Assembly: GCA_027625915.1 (NCBI GenBank)
Contig: JANTQA010000075.1
Coordinates: 1,488,001 to 1,552,000 of the forward strand
Length of the DNA stretch: 64,000 bases
DNA from: Anaeramoeba flamelloides
Lineage: Eukaryota; Metamonada; Anaeramoebidae
Reading direction: 5' to 3'
Shown here: positions 31,291-41,962 of the stretch, one piece after another
How the letters are laid out: every line of letters starts with the position of its first letter
Position numbering within the stretch: position 1 is the first letter of the stretch
Notes under the pieces: generated by a model
Database searches by the model: none
Told to the model about the DNA's origin: nothing
What the model saw: only the letters and a program-made list of their open reading frames with translations
Translations under genes and position numbers: made by a program

Positions 31291-33251
31291 TTAATCAATA
31301 TCCTGTATACTCATTCCCAAATTGATTCAATTTTTTTATTTTGAGTATCAAAAAACAGTGGAAAATTTGAATCAAGATATGTAAAAGATTACAATGGTTT
31401 CAGACTTTATCACATATTCTACTCTTTAAAGCCCTTTTTGAAATATATTTTTACAAAATTAACATGAAATTATTTTTATTCTAATTCGATGGAATCAAAA
31501 ATTGAATTGTTCGTTTGTTTAACAATCTCTATAAAAAATAAAATCTTTTTTTTAATTCCAATTTCAAAAGTAGAAAATTTTTTCTAAAAAGGAATAATAA
31601 TAAAAGTACAGAATTGATGACAAGGTTGTGATAAATTAAATCTCAACAACGAACCTCAAAAAAAATTTTTTTTTTTAGAAATATTAAATTTTTTTTATAA
31701 TTTTTAAAAAAATATTTATTAATTATTAAATTTTGAGAATGATAGTATTCTATTAAAAACACAAATTTAAACAAGAAATAAGTCGAGAGTTATCATTAAA
31801 TTAAAAAATAATCATTTGATTTCATTGAATAAAAAAAATAATCATTATTATTGTTTTTTCCAAAAAGAATAAAAACATAAAATCTGATCAATATTTTTAA
31901 AAAAAATTGAGAAGAAAAAACAAAAAATTTATTCAATACTTTTTGTAAAATCAAAACTTTTTCCAAATGAAAAGACCTCGATTAAAAATTTGTGGTTTAT
32001 TTTTCCTCTATTTGGAATTTATTTGTTATTTTTTATAAAGAGAAGAATTGTTGTGTGGGTTTCTTCTCTTTAGAGTTCTGATCATTAAAGTATGGAAAGT
32101 TTTTTTTAACTTCAAAAAGTTCATCTGCAATTTTCAATTTTTAGTGTTTCTTCATTAGTTAATAATTCCTCTTATCTTTGTAATATTCCAAAACTTCATA
32201 AATATTTAAAGAGGTGAGTTGTTATAGTTATTGTTGGGTGTGTGAGTTTTTGAGATCATTTTTATTGTATCTCTTTGAAAATTTCGTTTCTTTTGATTTT
32301 TTTATTTTTCAAAAATTAATTTTGATTTTTAAAAAAGTTTTTAATTTGACAAATAAATTTAAAAATTGAAATAAAGTTAAATAAAAGATTCAAAATGAAT
32401 TCTACCCAGATGAAATTGAATTAGTATATAAAAAAGAATTATTAGAGAAATCTAAGAATACTTATTATTCAATGATTTTTGAGATTGTAGAATGGGATTA
32501 TTTTTACAATAAAACCCCTTTATTTAATACTTTGAAGAACTGATAGATCTTGCATTTTTATTCTTATAATTCTTGTAGTATTTGGGAAAATAAAACCAAA
32601 TCGAGAATTTTATCAAAATTGTTTCATTATTAAGAATTGACAAAAAAAATCGAGTTCGATCCAATTGAAACAAAGTTTGTTATTCTTTTAAACTGTTTTA
32701 ACAATGTTAAATAATTCTGAAAAGTAGTATATTTTTTGAATAGATCAACTAAATTTTGTTTAAAGTTCTCACATAAAAATTTCCTGAATTATTTTTTTTG
32801 AAGAAAAGGATTTGGTTTTGTACTATTTTTCCAAAATTAGTAATTTTTTCAAAAAAACAAAATCCTTCTACTAATATTACTATTAAGTTGAAATTCAAAT
32901 TTTACTGTGTAATTATCTATCAAATGTGGTTTATTAATAAATTTTTAAAAAAAATCAAATTATCAGAGAAAAAATATTATTCTAGAGAAGATTAAAATAA
33001 TTAATTTCTAAAATATTTTTATTCAAAAAATCAAAGTTGTAATTTAAAATAGATTATTAATTTATGTTTTTTTGTTTTTTTTTTTTTTTTGAATGGAAAG
33101 TGTATAGTATGATGTTTTCCATTTATAGACTTTATCAATCTTGTGAAATCAGAAAATTCTTCTAATTTCAATAATAAAAATAAAAATACTTTTACTTTTT
33201 TTTAAATATTTTTAAACAGTGAAACGAATGGACGCTCATTCAAATTGTAAT

Positions 33252-34287
33252 TTAAATATTTGATTCAATTTCTGTTTTTAAGTCTTCAATTTTTTGGTTA
33301 AGTGGGGAGCCTTCTTGCTTTACGATAACACAGGCAATAATTGGTCTAGAAATTTTACAAGATTCTCCCAAAATTTTTGAAGAAGGAATGAACACATAAG
33401 GAATGTTTTTGTCTTCACAAATTATTGGGAAATGTAAAACGATCTCGAGAGGATCAGCATCTGCAGTGATAATTACTAATTCGGCTTTTCCTCGATTGAC
33501 AAATTTGGTTGCTTCATTTGCTCCTTAAGGTTTGGAAAAAAGGTTGGTTCGGATTGGTATTAAAAAAAAAAAAAAAAAAAAAATAGAGCAAAAATAAAAC
33601 AAATAAAAATGAATTAAATATTACGACAAGATAATTGGTTTTGTAATTTAACAAGTTTAAATTCGAAAAAAAACAAAAAAAAAAAACCAAAAGCAAATTT
33701 TTACCTTTTCGAAGTTGCTTGTATTCTACGGCCTCTTTACACAGATCAAGTATTTTGATTAAAAGTTGTTTTTCAGCAAAAGGCATGATTCTCTTGTCTC
33801 TCTTGTTTTTTTTATCTTTTTTCTTTTTTTTGTCTTTTTTGTCTTTTTTCTTTTTCTTTTTCTTTTTCTTGTCCTTTTTTTCTTCTTCTTCATTTTCAAT
33901 TTTTTCTTCTTCGATTTTTTCCTTCTTAGGTGTTTTTTTAGATTTCTTTTTTTTATCTTTCTTTTTCTTTTTTTTGTCTTTTTTCTTTTTTTTGTCTTTT
34001 TTCTTTTTTGGTGTTTTCTTGTCCTTTTTTTCTTCTTCTTCCTCTTCTTGTTTTTCTTCATCCATTTTTTCCTTCTTAGGTGTTTTTTTAGATTTCTTTT
34101 TTTTATCTTTTTTCTTTTTTTTTTTTTTTTTTTTTGATGATTTTGGTGTTGATGGTTTACTTTTAATTTCTTCTTCCATTTGGATTTTCTTTAATTCCTC
34201 TTGTTTCTTTTTTTCTTTCTTGTCTTTTTTTTTAGATTTCTTTTTTTTGTCTTTTTTGTTTTTTTTAATTTTTTTTGTTTCACTCAT
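33252..34287 (-). CDS. SNU13: SNU13 / NHP2L1 (15.5K) with Lys-rich N-terminal extension, two exons
   Basis: Exon 1 is 34287-33705 and exon 2 33523-33252 on the minus strand; the 181-bp intron (GTAAAA...TTAAG) lies in phase 1 inside the conserved QLRKGANEATK motif, so the join is secure. The product is 284 residues. Residues 168-284 (from MPFAEKQLL) are a complete SNU13: the kink-turn binding RKGANEATK, ITADADPLEIVLHFPIICED and NIPYVFIPS, SRPIIAC. SNU13 binds kink-turns of U4 snRNA and box C/D snoRNAs, nucleating the tri-snRNP and snoRNP. Residues 1-167 are an unusual Lys/Glu extension made of K/D/S blocks with two repeats of KKSKKTPKKEK; other SNU13 proteins have a short leader only. Translation could instead start at the internal Met168 or at an upstream in-frame ATG at 34350. 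The uninterrupted frame with TPKKEK repeats favours a translated extension. Confidence 0.93.
33524..33704 (-). other. 181-bp intron of SNU13
   Basis: Starts GTAAAAATTTG and ends CCTTAAG on the minus strand; contains poly-A/T runs and no other feature. Phase 1, splitting a Gly codon. Confidence 0.93.
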
Positions 34288-34799
34288 TTGGTTACGTAAT
34301 TGTTTAAATAAAGTTGAAAAAATGTTTCTTTTGATTCTCCTTTTTTTCATATATATCTATCCAATCTTGATAAAATCCAAGAAAACGAAATCCCACCAAA
34401 TATTGACATAATTCCTTTTCTTTTGGGAACTAATTCGTAATACTTTTTTCAAAATTGAAAACATTTTGCTTTTGATTTCAGAATAATTAAGAAGTTGTTA
34501 TTTACTGATCAACACACAAAAATGTTTATAGCTCTTTTGTTTCCGTTTCTCTTTTCTTAAATGCTTTTACTAAGCTTTGAATATTTGTAGTTGACATTTA
34601 AATAAGGATCATATTTTTGTTATTAAATTTTCAATTCTGAAAACTTTGTTTGATTTAGTACTCTTAGTTGACCTCAACTGAAATATACAACATACACATT
34701 GAAAAAAAAAAAAGAACTTAACAGAGAAATAGAATTACAAATTTCAAATAAGCCCTTTTTGAGTGCTTCAGAAAACAAAATTTACGGAAAATGAACTAA

Positions 34800-35234
34800 C
34801 TGTTGTGGAAAAAAAGTGAAACTGGAAAAAAAGTGAAACAAGGTTTTTAATTGGGAACATTACTGAAATTGAAAAGTAAGATCAATGAAAAAAACAATAA
34901 ATAAATAAATAAAGACAAAATGAAGTCTTCGCCACAATAACAGTTTTTTAAATACTATCTTTTGGTATTGGCTTTTCTTTGATTGATCGATTATTAAAAA
35001 TTTGTTCAAAAAATTGACTATTTTTGAGATCTCCAAAACCACACCTATAATTTCGATAAACCAAGTAGATTTAAATTGCATTTGTTGGGTTGATTGAAAA
35101 TAATATAATGGATTATTATTTGAAGTTAATTGGTTTCTTCTTTTTATTGATTTTACTTTTCATTTTCAGTAATGTTCCCAATTAAAAACCTTGTTTCACT
35201 TTTTTTCCAGTTTCACTTTTTTTCCACAACAGTA
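34800..35234. mobile_element. MITE family B, least decayed copy
   Basis: About 435 bp with perfect or almost perfect terminal inverted repeats of roughly 69 bp, starting CTGTTGTGGAAAAAAAGTG and running through TTTTTAATTGGGAACATTAC. The identity of the two arms suggests that this is the most recently inserted copy of the family here. It lies about 510 bp upstream of the SNU13 start. Confidence 0.85.
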
Positions 35235-35399
35235 ATAATTGTTTACATTTTGGATTTTAAAGATCCTGAAAACAGTTTTTATCTTTAAATAGAAAGATGT
35301 CTTTAACAGTGATCAAAATAATATAGGCTACGAAAGACTATAATCTATGTTTTCAAATATAAGCCGTGCTTTTTTTACTTCTGGTTTTGATGCAAAATC

Positions 35400-36520
35400 T
35401 AATTTACTATCGATTAGTATACCGAAGTTCAAATCAATTTTGAAAGTAAACCTCCTGATGTTTTAAGTAAAATGTAAATTATGAATAAAATTTGTACAAA
35501 ATTTTTCTTTTTTTTTGAAGGAAAGGATCGAGTCATTCACCATGGGTTTGTTCCCTACTCAAGGAGTGGCTTGAAACCATAAAATACTGTTGTGAATTTG
35601 TCCTTCTATTGATTCACAAAAACCAAATAACCAAAAAGAAAATGTCGAGAGGATCTATTTGGCAGAAAAATTCAAAAAGTACTCTAAATTCGAAAAAATC
35701 CAAATTTTAAAAAAAAAATTACTTGTTTCTTTATTTAAATTTCTAAAGGGTTAAATTTCCTTAATTTAAAATAAACGGTTTTCTTTAAGTGAATAATCAA
35801 ATTAATTCTATTTAATTTAATTTTCGTGGTTATTTTGTAACACTCTAAATTTGACAATGTAAGGATTTTGTATCAATCATGAATTAAAGATAACTTATTT
35901 GAGAAGATTTTTTATTATTTTATGAAAAAAATAAAAAAAATTGTTGAGATCTCAAAAAGTTCAAAAGATCGACACTTCAAAACAAATAGAGTTGTTCTCA
36001 AAATTATTATTCACAACTTTTCAAATAGGAAATTGAGTAAAAATCTCTTGAGTGATTTTTTGTAAAAAATCTCCTCTTTTTTGATTGTTAATTTTTGGAG
36101 ATCGATCACATACCACTTGTCGAAATAGTTTTTGATTGAAATTATTAACTCATTAAAATTACAATTTTTTTTTTTTTTTTTGAAAACATATTTTTCACCA
36201 GAATGAATCAGACCCTTCAAAAAATTGAATATTTTTTTTTTGGATGGTTATATTTCTTTCTTATATATCAAAAAAAAGATTTGTATCAAGAATTTTGTCA
36301 AAAATTGACTCTATTTTTGGATAACTGTTCCAATTTGATCCTTTGTTATTTTTAGAATTTCTTTTTGTGACTAGAAAATTCCAAAGCCAATACCATATTT
36401 ACTTATTGTTTATTGTTGATTGATTTGGTTACTTAATATGTAGGTCTTCTATAAAAAAGAAACAAGATTTTCATTTGGAAAACACATATTAAACTTTTCG
36501 GAACATATATTTTAAACCAT
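35400..36520 (+). repeat. Repeat E, copy 3, split by a MITE D
   Basis: 35400-35515 matches 28444-28560 (AAATCAATTTTGAAAGTAAA) and 36225-36520 matches 28565-28815 (AATTTGATCCTTTGTTATTT, GTAGGTCTTCTATAAAAAAG). The intervening 35522-36218 is a family D element. Confidence 0.65.
35522..36218 (+). mobile_element. MITE family D, copy 1
   Basis: About 697 bp; left terminus AAAGGATCGAGTCATTCACC, right terminus ACCAGAATGAATCAGACCCT, inverse of each other with mismatches. The interior aligns with 63148-63834 and with 39377-40115 in reverse: shared AGAGGATCTATTTGGCAGAA-like, AACACTCTAAATTTGAC and GAGATCTCAAAAAG blocks. Confidence 0.75.
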
Positions 36521-38387
36521 AGTTATTACTTTTTGATAATTCTTTCAAAAAACCGTTTATTCTTTAGTTACAGGATTATTGAAAAGAGAAATATAAATTA
36601 TAGTAAGAAGTATCCCTTTTTTCCCAAAGTTACTTCCTTTGAAAAAAATTAAATATTATTTTGAAACTTTTGGGAAATTAATTGTAGTTTTTTTATTGAA
36701 AGGTGTAAAATTGTTAAAAATGTGTTTTTAAATCTATCTTGGGTGTCTAATCAATTTATATAAATTTTATGTAAGCCATATTTCAAAATTAGATGTAAAC
36801 TTTTTTATTATTATTTTTTTTTATTTTTTTCATATATCTTTTAAAAAATAAAATGATTATACTATATTTTTATTTCTTAATCTATATTGGTAATTATCTA
36901 TAAAAAAACATTAGCAAAATCCATTATTAATCCAAAAACAATAATAAATAAAATAAAAAAAAAATTTTCTGATGAAAAATCTACCTCTATTTTTGAAATT
37001 AAGTTAATCTAGTAGGAAAAAAAATGATTGAACTTTAAATTTGAAACTATTATTAATACAATGATTAACGTTTTAACATATATTGTGGCCGAAAATGAAT
37101 TATGAAACAAAAATGACAAAATAGATTTTTTTTATTTAAATTTTCAAGATCAGTAATCTTTTTAGGTAATCTTTTGGCTGAATCAGAACTACAGAAATGA
37201 AAATATAGAAAATGAATTATGGAAACATAAATGCCAAAATATTTTTTTATTTTTGAAATAAATGTTTTAATAGATCAAAAAAGCAATAAGGTATTTTAAT
37301 GGGAGAAAATTAAAACTTAACAATAGAGCGATGGTTGGGGTTTCAGTTTTTTCTTTTCCTAGATTTTATCTTAATTACTATTGCAATTTATGATAAAGGT
37401 CATTTTTTATTGAAAAATTCCCCCATCAAGATTTCTTCACATTTGATAATGTAATTTAAATAATTCATTATTTGCTTTAGTACATATATAAGACTATTTT
37501 CTTATCTTTTGAAACTATTTTTTGAATAAAAAAAATCACATTCAAAATTTTTAATTCATAAAAAGTCAATTTTTATGAAAAAAAAATCTTATTTAATAAC
37601 CAATTCTCCAAAAAATCCCAAATTAGAATCATTCATTAATTGAAGTGTTAAAAATATTTTCAAAATTACAATAATCAAAAAACTTAAAATAAATAAATAT
37701 GAATACAAAAAAATTATCAGTCTGTTAAAAATTTTTGATATAAAAAAATAAAAAATGTAAAATCAAATTTTAATAAATTCTTTTAAAATTAAATATTGAT
37801 CAATTTTTTTGCTACCAACAACTAATTTTATTTGGGTTCTTCTATTTTGAATAACTCAACTTTAATTTAATAAATATTGTTAAAAAATATATATCAAAGA
37901 ACAAAAAAATTTAATTAATTCAAAAAACAAAATTGTAAAAAAAACTCAATATAAAAAAATGATTTTCAAATTTTATAAAAATCAAAATTGTTTGCGAATT
38001 TAAATTAAATTCTATTAAAGTGGTCGGTTGGACCATTTTCACCATGTTTAAAAATTTTGAATTTTATTTTATATTTTGTCTTATATGGATATCTATTTTG
38101 GGTTTTTTGAATTTGTATTATGACTTTTAAATTATTTTAGTTTACCATTTTTACTTTATAATTTACATTTTTTTAAAAAAAAATTATCAAAAATTATATT
38201 TTGGAACAGAAATTACATAATATCTCTTAAATAATATAAAAATATATAAAATAAATTATATCTTAAAAAATGGAGGGATATATTTAGATTTTTAATAGGG
38301 TTTTCTGTTCCTAAATGATGTATTAAATTAAACATGGCTCTTTATCCCTAATTTTTTTATTCTGTAATTTCTATATCTTAAAATACA

Positions 38388-38587
38388 TACAGTCAGTTTC
38401 ACTTTTACGGTAAAAACTTTCAACGAAATTTAAGGTAAAAAAACTCTCAAATTAAGGCACAAAATTTGTAATTATTTTTTTTACAATGTATTTTTACTAG
38501 AAGTTGAATTTTGTGACTTAATTTGAGATTTTTTGTGGGTCTTAAATTTTATTGCAAGTTTGTGTCTTAAAAGTGGAACTGGCTGTA
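38388..38587. mobile_element. MITE family T, copy 2
   Basis: TACAGTCAGTTTCACTTTTA at the left and TAAAAGTGGAACTGGCTGTA at the right, a 200-bp near-palindrome between TA dinucleotides, as in copy 1. Confidence 0.8.
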
Positions 38588-39376
38588 TTATCTAATTAAT
38601 AAATAAAAATTTCATATTTATGGTTCTAAAATGAGGTTTTAATCAATTATTTTTTGAAAAAACACCAAAGATCTTTACAAAATCAATTAGAAATGACAAT
38701 TTTATAATTTTAATATATGACCCTTTTTGAACTTTGAGAGAAAATTTATTTTTTTAATTTGTATCTCACAGTTTTTTCTATTATTTTTTGGACATTACTA
38801 TAACTTTCGTTGAATTATTTATTGTTTGTAATCCGTCTTGATTTTTATTTTTTGTTTTGTAGAGTATGATTTTTTTTCTAAATTTTGTCCTAAAGGTGTT
38901 TTAAGATTTTGTAAGTCATTATGAGGGGTTATTATTTGATTGGCTTGTGATCTTGTAGTAGGGTCAGATATATATTACATTTAAATGGGTAAGTACTTTT
39001 AGTAAAAATTTATTACCCTTATTTCTCAGATCAGAAATCATTTAAAGAAATTTCTATAACTAAAACATTAATATATTAATATTGTTTGTCAGATTTCCAT
39101 AATATAATAACCCTTATGACAAATTAAAAAACAGGAACCAAAATTATAAAAAAATAACTTTAAAAAAATGTTATAAAAATTAGATTTTGATGAAAAATGA
39201 TGTGTTCTTGACAAAAAATAACTTTAGAAAATATTTATTGTTTTTGGTATTTACCTCGATCAATTTCAACTTTTCCATATAAGTTAAACTTGAGAAAGTA
39301 ATTTATTTTAAAGATATTGGCTTTGGAAGAAGGGAATATTTGAAACAATAACACTTTATATAACAAAAAATGGCTA

Positions 39377-40115
39377 TTAAGGGACGAGTCGTTACGGTAA
39401 ACAATAATTTCTGGAAAGAAAAAAAATGTGAAATTTTTATGAGTTAGTAATACCAATCAAAAACTATAATTTGAAGTACGATCGATCATTAAAAATGACC
39501 AATCAAAAAATTGGGCATTTTTAGAAAAAAAAACCAAAAGAGTAACTTTCCAATTGAATGTCAAGAAAAAATAATTTTGAAAACAGCTATGCCAGCTCCA
39601 AAGTGTTTCTTCTTTGGTAATTTTGAAGATCAAGATTTTTTTATTCATTTCCATTCTTTTCTCAAATGAGTTATTTTTTTCAAAAAAAACGGTACAAAAT
39701 CCTTACTTTATCAAATTTACAGGGTTCTAAAATAACCACAAATTATATTAAATTAATTTTGTAGGTTTAGAAAAATATTTGGTTTAAATTGAAGAAATTT
39801 AATCGTTTGGAAATTTTAAAAAAGAAAAATTTAAAATACTAAACAAGTAATTTTGTTTTTAAAAATTTGATTTTTTGGAATTGAAATTTCTTTTAAACTT
39901 TTTTTTTCTTGACTGAATTTTTGGCCTTTTAGATCTACTCAAAATCTTTTTTTTATTGTTAAAATTTTTTTTGATTTGAGATTCTCTCCAATTTTTTTTT
40001 TATGATATTTGGATTTTGTTCATTAAAAAGAAGTAAATTTTCACAATAGCCTTTTTAGATTTCAAGTCACTTCCTGAAAAAATAGCAAATTCATGGTGAA
40101 TGACTCGACTCTTAA
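39377..40115 (-). mobile_element. MITE family D, copy 2 (inverted)
   Basis: Left terminus TTAAGGGACGAGTCGTTACG, right terminus CATGGTGAATGACTCGACTC. The right-hand terminus is the inverse of copy 1's left terminus (23 of 26 bases by eye). The interior is the reverse complement of copy 1. Confidence 0.75.
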
Positions 40116-40194
40116 TTTATTTGACATTATTTTATAATCTTTATTTCAAGATTGAATTGAATACACAATCTTTTTCAACCCACAGTATTCGTAA

Positions 40195-40367
40195 TACTGT
40201 ATTTGAATAATAAATTTGTAAATTTTTTCACTTCAATTCGTATTTTTTTCTCTTTTTTAACATAAGAATTCTTTATAAGCAGTTGATTGCTATTAGTGGT
40301 CTCTATTTGAAAAAGGAGAAGGAAAATGAAGTGAAATTTTTTTTCGTTTATAATTCAAATATAAGTA
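40195..40367. mobile_element. MITE family C, copy at 40.2 kb
   Basis: Left TACTGTATTTGAATAATAAA, right TATAATTCAAATATAAGTA, with inner arms TTTTTTCACTTC and GAAGTGAAATTTTT. 173 bp. Confidence 0.7.
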
Positions 40368-40573
40368 ATTAAAAAGTTAAATCAAAGATCGTTAAAGAAG
40401 CTGAACACTAACCAGTATACCTCTATTGATTTAATCATCTTTGCCATTTTTGATTGTAACATTTGTGGACACTGATATGTGATTCAATATATAGAACCAA
40501 CTGAAAACGGTAAATATAAAGCAAGCATTTCAGAATTGAAATAAAATTAATCAACTGATATTTGATCCCTTTT

Positions 40574-41345
40574 ACAGGTGTAGCGTCACCATAGATTTCT
40601 CTATAATCAAAGTATGTTGTAATTGAGTATAAATGATATTAGTGAACTAGTTTTCAAATAGTTTCTGTGACTCTAAAAAATCTATTATAAATCTTATTTC
40701 ACAATAAATTATTACATTTTTCCTAATGATCACTATGAAAAATTTTCATTTTGAAAAAATTATTTTTTTTAAATTCCTTTTCCAAATCGAAAAATTGAAA
40801 CTCAAAATAAGAGTATTCTGTTATTTAATAATTCTTATTTAGAACTTCCAAAAGTAACTATTTTTTTATAATTATTTAATTTCAAAGATTAACTCAATAA
40901 TCATCAACATTAAAAACCCAAAGACTGATGATTTTTGTTTCCTTTTTAAAAAAGATTGTTGTAACATCAATTTATTTCCATATATCGGAAATAATTTGAC
41001 AAAAAAATCAATTGGTTAATTATTTAATTGTTTTCAAAATACGAATTTTTTGGCAATTAACCTTCCGAGACAAATATTTAAAAAAGATATTTTCCGGTTT
41101 TAAAGTCTTTAGGTTGACAGTTGTATCTTTAAAACTTGTATAAAAAGGCAGATTATTTTCGGAAATTGTTGGATTTTTTTTACTAACACAAAGGATCATT
41201 TTTAATTGATGAGATCAATAAATATTACTACTTTAATAATCGATTTTTTAGAGACAATAGAACTATCAATCACTAATGTAGTTAACGAACAATTACAACA
41301 TAATTTGATTTTTAGGTTTCTCCTTGGTAGAAGCTAATCCCTTAA
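40574..41345 (+). mobile_element. MITE family H, copy 2
   Basis: Full-length counterpart of 24331-25074; shares GTCACCATAGATTTCTCTAT, CAAAGTATGTTGTAATTGAG and the terminal TCTCCTTGGTAGAAGCTAAT. It ends about 620 bp before the TUG-like start codon. Confidence 0.75.
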
Positions 41346-41962
41346 ATTTTAAATACTTTCCATGCTAAAAAAAATTGGTACAATTTTAGTCAGACATCAT
41401 TAAAAAAAACTCTAATTACATCAACAAAGCTTTTAATCGATTTCAAAGTCTTTTGGAAATATCAAAAAAACTTTTAAAGGCTGAAACTTAAGGAAAAAGT
41501 GAGATTTTTTTGCTCAAACTTTCTTTTTTATTTTACAAACTAAATTGTCTCACTTCATTTTTTTTGAAAGGTTTTTCGCTTAAAGACTCAGTAACAAACA
41601 AAACTTTACCAATTCAAAATACTTCTAAGTTGGGATTTGTGAGACTATCGTTATTTTAAAAAAAAAAAAAAAAAAGGTTTTCAAAACAAACGAAAATAGT
41701 TTTATCTGAGCAAATATTCCAAACATGTGTTCAAAACATCCTATAACTTACTATAAAAAAGAACAAAACTGAGTACCCATTAGCAAATTGGCTCTAATGA
41801 GTTTGAACAACAAAATGAATTGGTAGTTCAAAAACTAAAATAATAAATAATTATAGAGTAAAAAGAAATCTTTGTGATCTTCATTTTTTAACACCGTTTC
41901 AAATTTTTTGACAACTTGAAAAATAAAATTAAAACAAAAACCCCACACAACAAAATCCAATA

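Larger units (their letters stand above)
29495..33251. other. Intergenic, no gene
   Basis: 3.8 kb with a partial inverted family H element and repeat N copy 2; the frames at 30645-30830 and 32798-32995 are short and low-complexity. 31.3-33.2 kb shows nothing recognisable. Confidence 0.6.
34288..41962. other. Longest intergenic region, MITE-rich, no gene
   Basis: 7.7 kb between SNU13 and the TUG-like gene, both transcribed outward from it. It contains elements of families B, D (two), T, C and H and a split repeat E. 36.5-38.4 kb and 38.6-39.4 kb show nothing recognisable. It must include the promoters of both genes, but no core motif could be identified. Confidence 0.65.

Noticed and set aside
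33719-34411. Long plus-strand Phe/Ser/Leu-rich frames opposite SNU13 exon 1
   Set aside because: They are the complement of the Lys-rich coding region and have no family likeness.
35522-40115. A single 4.6 kb transposon with 600-bp inverted ends
   Set aside because: 35522 and 40115 are good inverted termini, but each end block has its own second terminus (36218 and 39377) and the 63148-63834 copy shows the unit is about 690 bp. Two separate opposite copies explain the data.
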